The translations under genes and the position numbers were made by a program. 44,171 bases of DNA from an uncultured Acidobacteriia bacterium (GTDB lineage Bacteria > Acidobacteriota > Terriglobia > Bryobacterales > Bryobacteraceae), in assembly GCA_903825445.1 (NCBI GenBank), contig CAIKAS010000164.1, positions 1 to 44,171 on the forward strand, in the 5' to 3' direction. Below the pieces are notes generated by a model, which was given only the letters and a program-made list of their open reading frames with translations, was not told the origin of the DNA and searched no databases. This document shows, one piece after another, positions 36,043 through 42,708 of the stretch; position 1 is the stretch's first letter; every line of letters begins with the position of its first letter.

Positions 36043-37311
36043 TTACGCGTAAATGCCGCGAAGTTTCATGGCCTTTGCCACACGATCGAGCGCCAGCATG
36101 TAGGCTGCTGTGCGGTTATCCACCTGGTGCTTTTCGCCGTAGGCCGTAACGGCGTTGAAGCTGCCTACCATGATTTCTTCCAGACGCGTGTTCACCAGTT
36201 CTTCATTCCAAAAGAAGCCCTGGCGATCCTGCACCCATTCGAAGTACGAAACCGTGACACCGCCGGCGTTCGCCAGAATGTCGGGAATCACGAAAACTTT
36301 GTTCTTTGCCAGAATCTCGTCCGCCAGCGGCGTCGTCGGTCCGTTAGCGCCTTCGCACAGAATGCGGCAGCGCAGACGATCCGCGTTGGCCGAAGTAATC
36401 ACATTCTCCGTAGCGGCAGGAATCAGCACATCGCACTCCTGATAGAGCGCTTCGTTCTTATCGATGTTTTCTCCGCCCTCGAAGTTAACAATGGAGCCGG
36501 TTTCCTTGCGGTGAGTCAGCAGCGCGGGAATATCAAGGCCGTTGGGGTTGAACACCGCGCCGTTGTATTCCACAATACTGACGATGCGGAAACCGCGCGC
36601 GGCCATCAGCCTTGCCGCCATGCCGCCGACGTTGCCGAAACCCTGAATCACCACCCGCGTGTCTTCAGGACGCAGACCAAACTTCTTCAGCGCTTCAAGC
36701 GTGACGATCATGCAGCCGCGTCCCGTGGCTTCTGTGCGCCCGCGTGATCCGCCCAACTCCATAGGCTTGCCGGTGACAACGGCAGTGGTCGCATGTCGGA
36801 CGTGCATGGAATAGGTGTCCATGATCCACGCCATGACTCGATCGTTGGTATTAACGTCAGGCGCGGGAACATCGCGATCCGGGCCGATGATGTCCATGAT
36901 CTCGGCCGTATACCGGCGCGTGATTCGTTCCAGTTCGCCATCGGAAAGCATGGCGGGGTTGCAAATCACGCCGCCTTTCGCGCCACCAAACGGAATATTC
37001 ACGACGGCGCACTTCCAGGTCATCCAGGAAGCGAGGGCGCGGACTTCGTCGAGATTAACGTCCGGCGCGTACCGGATGCCGCCTTTGCCCGGGCCGCGCG
37101 CGATCGAGTGCTGCACCCGGTAACCCGTGAAAAGTTCGATGCGGCCGTCGTCGAGCTGAACGGGAATATTGACGGTAAGTTCCCGGGTAGGATTGCCCAG
37201 AACTTTGCGGATGCCCTCATCGAGGCCAAGTTTTTCGGCGGCGTTATTGAAGCGGGCTTCCGCAGCCAGCCAAGGGTTCTTTTCCTGATCGGGAGTCACA
37301 GTTGACGGCAT
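36043..37311 (-). CDS. gdhA: Glutamate dehydrogenase (Glu/Leu/Phe/Val family)
   Basis: This 422-residue enzyme interconverts glutamate and 2-oxoglutarate plus ammonia. Substrate-binding motifs are [12 protein letters not shown] and [17 protein letters not shown] with the catalytic Lys, and the dinucleotide fold is [11 protein letters not shown]. The C-terminal [17 protein letters not shown] is diagnostic. The ATG at 37311 is preferred over 37344 because the shorter form matches the usual N-terminus. It is convergent with the transglutaminase pair, with stops five bases apart. Whether it prefers NAD or NADP is not clear, although SIVEYNG after the fold suggests an acidic residue compatible with NAD. 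Confidence 0.95.
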   Translation of the reverse strand: MPSTVTPDQEKNPWLAAEARFNNAAEKLGLDEGIRKVLGNPTRELTVNIPVQLDDGRIELFTGYRVQHSIARGPGKGGIRYAPDVNLDEVRALASWMTWKCAVVNIPFGGAKGGVICNPAMLSDGELERITRRYTAEIMDIIGPDRDVPAPDVNTNDRVMAWIMDTYSMHVRHATTAVVTGKPMELGGSRGRTEATGRGCMIVTLEALKKFGLRPEDTRVVIQGFGNVGGMAARLMAARGFRIVSIVEYNGAVFNPNGLDIPALLTHRKETGSIVNFEGGENIDKNEALYQECDVLIPAATENVITSANADRLRCRILCEGANGPTTPLADEILAKNKVFVIPDILANAGGVTVSYFEWVQDRQGFFWNEELVNTRLEEIMVGSFNAVTAYGEKHQVDNRTAAYMLALDRVAKAMKLRGIYA

Positions 37312-37634
37312 GAATGAAGTCTCTATGGGTATTATCGCCCGCAAGGTTATCCGGCGCCTTGAAGGGCGGGCGAAGTTTTTGTGAGCCGCAACCGCAAGGG
37401 AGCGTTTGCCGATCGTCGCTGGAGGCCAATCGCATCCTCACCGCGGAAACCCTTGCTGGTGTCGACGTCTTTCGGGAGCCCTTCCCTCTGTCGGCCGCGT
37501 AAAGCACCGTCGCCCGAAAAGCGGTTACCGGCGATTTTCAAACTATATCTGACTTGCTTTCAATAACTTAATAAAACTGCCGCCCGTTTACTAACTCTCC
37601 ACCTTGCTAATCTCCAGGCAGGAGAAATAGGTAA

Positions 37635-38270
37635 ATGGCGCTTGAACTTGACTTTATGCCGTCGTACGATTCCGCTTCCGTTGCGGAAGAAATCCAACGG
37701 ATTGCGAAACTGACCGGGAAGCAAACAGTGAGCTCGGAAGAGATCAACAAACACGGCCGTCTGTGCTCCGGCACCGTGATTAAGATATTCGGTTCCATGG
37801 CGAAAGCCAATGAGATCGCGGGCCTCGTTCCCCGCCAGCAATGCTGGAAGTGGTCGACCGAGCAAATGCTCGCGGCCATCGGGGATTTATGGCTGAAAAC
37901 CCTGGCCGAGAAAGGCCGGAGTCCGATTGCGTCCGACCTGAAGGCGTATGGCTGCGCCTTGCACCATGACGCCATTTGCAAACGGTTTGGATCCTGGCGG
38001 AGGGCGTTGGTGGCCGCGAGCGCGGCATCGGGCGCTGCAACGCCGGCCATTGCGCCCGTGCCGCGTCCGGCGCGCCGCCCGGTTTCGTCCCGCATGCGCT
38101 TCATCGTTTTCAAACGCGACAAATATACCTGCCGGATCTGCCTGAAATCGGGAGGGGAACTGGAAATCGATCACATTATTCCAGTAAGCAAGGGAGGCTC
38201 GGAGATGATTGATAATCTCCAGACGGCCTGCTATACGTGCAATCGCGGCAAGCGCGATTCCCTCCAGTAA
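37635..38270 (+). CDS. HNH endonuclease with N-terminal homing-endonuclease-associated repeats
   Basis: This 211-residue protein has two N-terminal helix-turn repeat units of the homing-endonuclease-associated type (around IFGSMAKANEIAGL and RFGSWRRALVAAS), a proline-rich spacer, and a C-terminal HNH domain: FKRDKYTCRICLK, ELEIDHIIPVSKGG and CYTCNRGKRD, with two CxxC zinc pairs. The start has an AGGAG site. It is a free-standing gene, not inside an intron that I can see. It may be a mobile nuclease or a restriction-type enzyme. A double hairpin follows the gene at 38319. Confidence 0.9.
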   Translation: MALELDFMPSYDSASVAEEIQRIAKLTGKQTVSSEEINKHGRLCSGTVIKIFGSMAKANEIAGLVPRQQCWKWSTEQMLAAIGDLWLKTLAEKGRSPIASDLKAYGCALHHDAICKRFGSWRRALVAASAASGAATPAIAPVPRPARRPVSSRMRFIVFKRDKYTCRICLKSGGELEIDHIIPVSKGGSEMIDNLQTACYTCNRGKRDSLQ

Positions 38271-38318
38271 ACTTCGCGCGGAAGTGTAGTGTACAGGAAA
38301 TATCTGCACGCATGGAGG

Positions 38319-38355
38319 GCGGGCAATCCTGCCCGCAGCCGGTTTTCAGCCGGCT
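38319..38355. repeat. Tandem hairpin pair (REP-like element or terminator)
   Basis: Two perfect inverted repeats stand side by side. GCGGGCA (38319-38325) pairs with TGCCCGC (38330-38336) across a 4-base loop, and AGCCGG (38337-38342) pairs with CCGGCT (38350-38355). They lie between the HNH gene and the convergent zinc-ribbon gene. The arrangement resembles intergenic REP elements; it could also end transcription, though a strong T-run is not present right after the stems. Confidence 0.65.
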
Positions 38356-38398
38356 TCTTCTTCCTCTCCAATTGTCCAGCTAATTCCTGGACACCGCG

Positions 38399-38602
38399 CT
38401 AGCCGTTCTGGCGCACCAGAACAGAATCTGCGTCCGGAGTCTCGCGCGGGGAACTACGACGGTCGGCGGCGCGAAATTTGAACCCACAGGTGCAACATTT
38501 GAACGCCCGTTTCCGGGTGAAAATGGAATAAATGCGTTCCATTCCGGTCTGCATTTTGATCAATAGGAAATCGTGCGTACATCTCGGACAGGTGAGCGGC
38601 AT
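38399..38602 (-). CDS. Small zinc-ribbon protein
   Basis: The protein has 67 residues from the ATG at 38602, which has GGAG about ten bases upstream. It carries two CxxC knuckles: MPLTCPRC (Cys5, Cys8) and CCTCGFKFR (Cys36, Cys39). It is otherwise basic, ending in a polar tail. The frame is open upstream to 38737 and includes more Cys residues, so a longer form of 112 residues cannot be excluded. A nucleic-acid or regulatory role is typical for such ribbons but not proven. Confidence 0.6.
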   Translation of the reverse strand: MPLTCPRCTHDFLLIKMQTGMERIYSIFTRKRAFKCCTCGFKFRAADRRSSPRETPDADSVLVRQNG

Positions 38603-38737
38603 CAGAATCGGACTCCAGCGATGAAATGGCTTATTGCAGTTCCGGCGCCCACCAGGGTGACTGCATCGTTCACATTCCCCGCGGAAGTCGCCGTTCGTTT
38701 CCGAATAATGGCACTTAGGGTGCCATCGAATGGACAT

Positions 38738-39016
38738 TTCGAAATGGTTGATTCTAGGGGTGCACAGACAATGCCGGGCACCTCGTCGGATCTGCTGGAC
38801 TCGTTTTCTTTAATTGAAAATCGACAGCAGTAGCGAGATTCCGCCACCGTATACCATTGCGCTTGCAAGGTGGGAAACCCGAGTGCCGACGCAATACTTG
38901 AGTATTTCTATTGGCCGAGCCTAGCTGTTGGCGGATGCAAGGGCATTCATCGGGACTGATCCCTCCGACCGGCTAACTCTTTCCGAGTGGCGCGTGATAC
39001 GACCGAAGCAACGCGG
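38738..39016. other. Intergenic region, nothing recognised
   Basis: I see no convincing gene, hairpin or repeat here. Short open frames exist but their translations lack any motif or ribosome site. It separates the zinc-ribbon gene from the 3' end of the packed minus-strand gene series and may mark its left boundary. Confidence 0.5.
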
Positions 39017-39133
39017 TTAGCGGTCACTAGCCGACTTATGAGGATTGATCCAGCGTCGCAGGAACTCCGCCTCACGGATCAAATCGATGGTAAACGTCCG
39101 GTCAATCCCCACATTTAAGCCCGCCGACTTCAT
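39017..39133 (-). CDS. Possible small protein or gene remnant, 38 residues
   Basis: Translating the minus strand from the ATG at 39133 gives a 38-residue product with a helical centre (DRTFTIDLIREAEFLRRW) and ending NPHKSASDR. The open frame continues upstream for about a dozen codons without another start. The start has no clear ribosome site. It could be a tiny last cistron of the minus-strand series or the 3' fragment of a lost gene. It is not recognised. Confidence 0.3.
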   Translation of the reverse strand: MKSAGLNVGIDRTFTIDLIREAEFLRRWINPHKSASDR

Positions 39134-39223
39134 GCTCTGGTCAGCCGACCGGAACCATTGCTGCGATCACGGTGAATGCGGTTCCGAATATTCTAACGGT
39201 TTGCCCGTAAAAGGCGAGTTGGA

Positions 39224-40045
39224 TCAGCGTTCCGTCTTTGACGATTGCCGGTCCTCGATCCAGTGCTCAAGACGTTTGGCTTTTCGAAGTATTGACTCCA
39301 TCAGTTCAAGCTCTCGGACCATGCCGGGAATTTCTTCGAAGTAGGGCGGGTATGCCTGAGTGAATGCTACTCGATGGCATGTCCGAAGGCGTGCGTAATA
39401 GTCCTCGGCGTCGTTCGTGCCGAACCCTCTTGTGATTCCACCGGCAAGAAAATCTGCGGCCTGAAGCGGTTCCGAGTCAGAATCGCTTCCCTCCAAAATG
39501 TCTCCAGCAATTGCCTGAACCGCTGGCGGGAACCTGTGTTTCCATTTCGCATACTCCTCGCTGATCGCACGAAGCAACCCCGTTTGCTCATCCATCACGA
39601 AATCGACTCGTGATGTGTCACCCGCTTCTCGCTGAAGCTGAAAAACCGCAGCGCTGGCGGCGAGGACACAGGACTGGTAATGGTGAGTGAGCTTCAGTCT
39701 CTTCGTCACTTGCTTCTTTCCCAGAACCGTGCTGGCGAAAGCCTTATCGAACGTACTTGGTCTCAGGCCAACAGCAACGCCGTACATCTCGTGGCTACAA
39801 ATCACGTCGATCAGTCTGCGGAGTTTTTGGTCGGCATCACTTTTCGACAGACCCTCGAATGCGCCCTTCGGCGGATCAGTCTTGGCATCAGTATGTCGGA
39901 CCGTTGCGACTGATGGCGCTTCCGCAAGTACCGACCTCCAGTCCAGCGTGAAACGCTCCCACATCTCATTGCTACCGACCCACCCCGCCAGCACAAAAAT
40001 GTCTTGCCTCTGTTTGGCGCTTTCGTCAAAGTATGCCCGGATCAT
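39224..40045 (-). CDS. DUF3800 domain protein
   Basis: This 273-residue protein shows the DUF3800 layout: an N-terminal AYFDES strand with acidic residues, FVLAGWVG, a central VDFVMDEQTG and the C-terminal LQAADFLAGG. DUF3800 proteins are predicted to have an RNase H-like fold with an acidic active site and often occur in mobile or defence regions; no activity has been established that I can cite. It begins three bases after the stop of the HEPN-like gene on the same strand, so the two are likely made together. It is the last clearly supported cistron of the series. Confidence 0.85.
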   Translation of the reverse strand: MIRAYFDESAKQRQDIFVLAGWVGSNEMWERFTLDWRSVLAEAPSVATVRHTDAKTDPPKGAFEGLSKSDADQKLRRLIDVICSHEMYGVAVGLRPSTFDKAFASTVLGKKQVTKRLKLTHHYQSCVLAASAAVFQLQREAGDTSRVDFVMDEQTGLLRAISEEYAKWKHRFPPAVQAIAGDILEGSDSDSEPLQAADFLAGGITRGFGTNDAEDYYARLRTCHRVAFTQAYPPYFEEIPGMVRELELMESILRKAKRLEHWIEDRQSSKTER

Positions 40046-40048
40046 GAT

Positions 40049-40747
40049 TCACATCTTCGTGATGAATTTGTACGGCGAAGACGGTGCGAGGGTTGTTGCG
40101 GAGCCGGGGGAAAGCGTGTTGGTCCCGTAAGCCGGTAGTTCTACGGGTAGCGGTTTCGCAGCCTCCCTTATGGCGTTGATCGTTTCTTTGCGGCTCCAGT
40201 ACATCTCGAAAGATGCACGAGTCTCTGATTCAGCCGAAGCCTCTCTAATCTCCCGGCAGACTTCCCCGAAGGTCGCTTCAATCGCCTGAATGAATCTCAC
40301 CGGGTCAATGACGATCTGCCCTGACTCTTCGGAGATTGCGGTTTCTCTCTTGCTCAAGACGAGACCGGGCTTTATGAACGCCTCGTGAAACAGACCGTTT
40401 CGAAGGAGGTCGTAGACTCGACCAGCGAATTCCCACTTGTCTTTACAACCGGGCACATCGGGGAAAATACGCACGAAGCCATTGCAGAAATCCGTTTTGT
40501 TGTTTCTTCCTTTACCGTTGTACGGCAGTGCGGCACCAAGCGGCTGGATGATGGACGATGCAAGAATCAGTACGGCGATCCCCGAGTTCTCCTTTCCGGC
40601 AAGCTCCGTGCCAAAGGCCAGAATCCATTTGTTCAGGCATCCTTCGAAAACATCGATGGGGCTGAACTTGCCGCTCTGATAGTCTTCGAGACTGATGCCG
40701 GGGCCAACGACCTGCACGGGTTCTGTTTTGACTTCTTTAGGTTCCAT
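40049..40747 (-). CDS. HEPN-like protein of unknown family
   Basis: This 232-residue protein is mostly helical. It has an R-x4-H motif in VYDLLRNGLFHEAF (Arg116, His121), the sequence seen in HEPN ribonucleases, where it sits at the start of the last helix. Helices before it (EGCLNKWILAFGTELAG, GIAVLILASSIIQPLG) fit the fold. The C-terminal tail is Pro/Ser-rich. I did not recognise a named family, and one short motif is not proof. Placement next to a DUF3800 gene supports a role in RNA cleavage, possibly as toxin or defence effector. The start at 40747 lies 29 bp after the SH3-like gene. Confidence 0.65.
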   Translation of the reverse strand: MEPKEVKTEPVQVVGPGISLEDYQSGKFSPIDVFEGCLNKWILAFGTELAGKENSGIAVLILASSIIQPLGAALPYNGKGRNNKTDFCNGFVRIFPDVPGCKDKWEFAGRVYDLLRNGLFHEAFIKPGLVLSKRETAISEESGQIVIDPVRFIQAIEATFGEVCREIREASAESETRASFEMYWSRKETINAIREAAKPLPVELPAYGTNTLSPGSATTLAPSSPYKFITKM

Positions 40748-40776
40748 CGATCAATCCAGCGGCACAGCCATTTGAT

Positions 40777-40947
40777 TTAATTTCTGCCATCAATGCGTCG
40801 TTCCAGCCGGTCAAATGGGTAGCAAGCCCTGCCGCCGTCTTTATCAAGGGCAACCCAGATGGTTTGTCCCTGAACGAGATCGACGGTGCCGGTGCTAAAT
40901 GGCGGTTCGGTACGGCGAGCCCGATCACCGATCACAAAGCGTGTCAT
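40777..40947 (-). CDS. SH3-barrel-like small protein, 56 residues
   Basis: The translation from the ATG at 40947 is FVIGDRARRTEPPFSTGTV, then DLVQGQTIWVALD and YPFDRLERR, a pattern of short beta strands with Gly turns typical of small SH3-like barrels (KOW/Tudor type). The ATG overlaps the stop of the zinc-ribbon gene as ATGA, which supports both genes and indicates translational coupling. In the same operon five proline-rich peptides are encoded, so binding of a barrel to PPP motifs is an attractive but untested idea. It is not a member of a family I can name. Confidence 0.7.
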   Translation of the reverse strand: MTRFVIGDRARRTEPPFSTGTVDLVQGQTIWVALDKDGGRACYPFDRLERRIDGRN

Positions 40948-41114
40948 CGGGAACTGTCCTTCGCTAAGACTTCCACATCAGCACGGCAGACTGGACAGAC
41001 GCCGGTGACGATAACGTTCTCACCAGAGCTAACATGAGTAACCGCCGCATTCAGCGGCGTAGCAACTTCTGCCCCGCATTGCTGGCAGCATTGTCCGGGA
41101 ATCGCTTCGATCAT
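40944..41114 (-). CDS. Zinc-ribbon small protein, 56 residues
   Basis: The protein has two knuckles, CCQQCGAEV (Cys9/10 and Cys13) and CPVCRADVEVL (Cys40 and Cys43), separated by a beta-rich middle, so one zinc is expected. The ATG at 41114 has an AGGA element about ten bases upstream. The open frame runs to 41198 but lacks a ribosome site and would overlap the upstream gene. Its stop overlaps the next start (ATGA). Function is unknown; an adaptor or nucleic-acid-binding role is common for such ribbons. Confidence 0.7.
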   Translation of the reverse strand: MIEAIPGQCCQQCGAEVATPLNAAVTHVSSGENVIVTGVCPVCRADVEVLAKDSSR

Positions 41115-41134
41115 ATTCCAAAATCCTAGCGCAA

Positions 41135-41506
41135 TCAGATGGCGAGATGCCGGTATTGACTTGCATCGAGCTTCGCCCCACACCCGTCGATAGGACACTC
41201 AGCCACCAATTTGTGCTCATCCCACCTAAAGAACATGGGATACCAGTGCTCAGTGTGCTTGTTGCAGATCGGAGCGCCAGCGGTGCCGAAGGTTGGATGT
41301 TCTCCGTGTCTTGCTCCGAAGTAACCTCTCATAGGTTCATAGTGAGCACGACATTCCGGGTCTTGGCACCGACGAGCGGTGACCTCAAAGCTGTCATTGC
41401 CAAGCTCGAAGAGATATGTGACCCAGTTGGTGTCGAGTGGCAATGATTGATGAAAGCAGCAGACCGCCGTCTTCAGCCGGGGATTCAGTTTCACGCTGTC
41501 GCTCAT
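41135..41506 (-). CDS. Cys/His-rich small protein, 123 residues
   Basis: The translation from the ATG at 41506 shows three Cys/His clusters: CQDPECRAHYE (47-57), CNKHTEHW (81-88) and CPIDGCGAKL (104-113), plus Cys16-Cys17 near the start. These suggest one or two zinc sites. The ATG follows the stop of the last proline-rich microprotein by two bases, and GAAGAAA upstream may serve as ribosome site. No family is recognised. A frame extension to 41548 overlaps the previous gene and is not needed. Confidence 0.68.
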   Translation of the reverse strand: MSDSVKLNPRLKTAVCCFHQSLPLDTNWVTYLFELGNDSFEVTARRCQDPECRAHYEPMRGYFGARHGEHPTFGTAGAPICNKHTEHWYPMFFRWDEHKLVAECPIDGCGAKLDASQYRHLAI

Positions 41507-41508
41507 AA

Positions 41509-41616
41509 CTATTTCTTCACGGGTGGCGGTGGTGGCGGCTGCTTCCACTGGCGAGGCGGTGGGTCTCCCTTACGGAGGGGAACCGGAATCGGTTGCTGTT
41601 TATTGGGTATGGACAT
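41509..41616 (-). CDS. Proline-rich microprotein 5 (35 residues)
   Basis: The fifth and last of the tandem proline-rich microproteins starts MSIPNKQQPIPVPLR and contains GDPPPRQWKQPPPPPP before a Lys-Lys end. An AGGAG site precedes the ATG by 9 bases. It ends two bases before the 123-residue gene. The core motif is shared with the other four, while the N-terminal part is different in each. It is too short to be folded on its own and is best seen as a peptide ligand. Confidence 0.72.
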   Translation of the reverse strand: MSIPNKQQPIPVPLRKGDPPPRQWKQPPPPPPVKK

Positions 41617-41629
41617 GTCTAAACTCCTG

Positions 41630-41773
41630 TCATTTCTTTTTGTCTGGCAGCGGATTGGATTTTGTTGATTGTGGTGGCGGCGGCTGCTTCCATTGCTTTG
41701 GCGGTGGCACACCGTCGCCAACCTTCACACGGTTGCCGATTCTACTCGGCTTGGGTTCTATGATGTCGGCCAT
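41630..41773 (-). CDS. Proline-rich microprotein 4 (47 residues)
   Basis: It begins MADIIEPKPSRIGNRVKVGD and carries VPPPKQWKQPPPPQ in the middle, ending in NPLPDKKK. Lys replaces Arg in the PPP-[RK]-x-W-[KR]-QP core. The AGGAG element lies 11 bases before the ATG at 41773; an in-frame TTG at 41779 with better spacing is an alternative start. It is separated by 14 bases from microprotein 3 and 13 from microprotein 5. Confidence 0.68.
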   Translation of the reverse strand: MADIIEPKPSRIGNRVKVGDGVPPPKQWKQPPPPQSTKSNPLPDKKK

Positions 41774-41787
41774 AAACAATCCATCTC

Positions 41788-41937
41788 CTATTTCTCGGTC
41801 GGTGGTGGCGGCGGTTGCGGTTGTCGCCAAGGGCGTGGCGGCGGTTCACTGCAAGGTATTCTCTCGGGGAACGGTTCGGACGGTGGCGGCGGCTGTCCGG
41901 GTTCAGGTATGTTCTCGTGTCCGAAAAATATATTCAT
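41788..41937 (-). CDS. Proline-rich microprotein 3 (49 residues)
   Basis: This member has the longest variable head, beginning MNIFFGHENIPEPGQPPPP. The core is EPPPRPWRQPQPPPPP, followed by TEK. Its ATG overlaps the stop of microprotein 2 as ATGA, indicating coupling. It contains the only Cys of the set. Confidence 0.68.
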   Translation of the reverse strand: MNIFFGHENIPEPGQPPPPSEPFPERIPCSEPPPRPWRQPQPPPPPTEK

Positions 41938-42038
41938 GACTTCTTCGTCGGGGGCGCTGGCTGCTTCCATTGACGGGGCGGTGGATCACCACGTCTGTCT
42001 GGTTGAGGTCTGGGCGGTGGTGCGGGTTGCGAACTCAC
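41934..42038 (-). CDS. Proline-rich microprotein 2 (34 residues)
   Basis: This member starts at a GTG, four bases after the stop of microprotein 1. It reads SSQPAPPPRPQPDRRGD and then PPPRQWKQPAPPTKK, keeping the same core. It ends in an ATGA overlap with microprotein 3. The start is less certain because GTG is weak, but the frame and spacing fit the series. Confidence 0.62.
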   Translation of the reverse strand: MSSQPAPPPRPQPDRRGDPPPRQWKQPAPPTKKS

Positions 42039-42042
42039 TTTT

Positions 42043-42165
42043 CTATCCTTTCTTCGCCGGTGGAGGAGGCGGCGGTTGTCTCCACAAACGTGGTGGCGGT
42101 TCTCCCTCACGAAGAGGATGCGAAGGTGGCGCAGGAGGCGGCGCAGGCTGTTTGTTGTTACTCAT
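42043..42165 (-). CDS. Proline-rich microprotein 1 (40 residues)
   Basis: The first of the five reads MSNNKQPAPPPAPPSH and then GEPPPRLWRQPPPPPP before AKKG. The ATG overlaps the stop of the 2TM gene (ATGA), so it is coupled to it. It resembles microprotein 5 at both ends (MSNNKQP versus MSIPNKQQP), pointing to duplication. Confidence 0.7.
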   Translation of the reverse strand: MSNNKQPAPPPAPPSHPLREGEPPPRLWRQPPPPPPAKKG

Positions 42166-42620
42166 TCTGATGGCAACCATAGCGTTGTGTGTGGAATCTG
42201 CTCCTCTACTTCATCTTGGAATTTCATCATCCGCTTCTTGTCCTCAACCGCTTCGTTCCGCAGTCCCAAGCGATCAAACGAATCACGCAGCCGGTTGAAC
42301 TTCGTTTCGTACTTGGGCAAAAACAGCCCCGAATGCTGAATGTCCCTCCTGAGACGGTTGAGCTTCTGATACAAGCACAAATAATCACGTTGCAACTTAG
42401 CAGCGCTTGCGATTTTCTTGTTCAGCTTCAGGAGTGGTTTGACGATTGCGGTTACAGTAGAGATCAGAAGGAGTGCCGTCAGGACTTTCTCGCCGACATA
42501 CCCTTTAAAGATAGTTGCGCCGGTCAGAGAGCTAGATGCGGCTGCGGCGACAATGATGTCGCCCACCAAACTATAGGTCTCATAGTCCTTCATCTTGTGA
42601 GCGTAGTATTTCTTGAACAT
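42162..42620 (-). CDS. Two-membrane-segment protein, SLATT-like
   Basis: From the ATG at 42620 the product has 152 residues: a short amphipathic N-terminus, two hydrophobic segments (SLVGDIIVAAAASSSLTG and VLTALLLISTVTAIVKPLL) with a small turn, and a charged helical C-terminal half. This resembles SLATT effectors, which form membrane pores in nucleotide-signal defence systems, but the similarity is by architecture, not a confirmed motif. The same frame is coding-like further upstream without a start codon (to about 42700), and an ATG in another frame stands at 42703, five bases after the protease stop. A single missing base would join the two, so the 5' end may be frameshifted. Confidence 0.62.
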   Translation of the reverse strand: MFKKYYAHKMKDYETYSLVGDIIVAAAASSSLTGATIFKGYVGEKVLTALLLISTVTAIVKPLLKLNKKIASAAKLQRDYLCLYQKLNRLRRDIQHSGLFLPKYETKFNRLRDSFDRLGLRNEAVEDKKRMMKFQDEVEEQIPHTTLWLPSE

Positions 42621-42708
42621 CAGCGACTCTCGAAGAGTGTCGTAGAGAAAGAGCAGTTTCTGCTGGTCCGGTGATATTTCGGCTGCTCGATCTGGGCGCT
42701 CATATAAA

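Noticed and set aside
40737-40928. 63-codon minus-strand frame overlapping the HEPN-like start
   Set aside because: It overlaps the SH3-like gene in another frame, starts with GTG without ribosome site, and has no motif.
41669-42298. Gly-rich plus-strand frame (209 codons) over the microprotein genes
   Set aside because: It is the antisense of the proline codons (Pro gives Gly on the other strand); five separate minus-strand frames with coupled starts are a better explanation.
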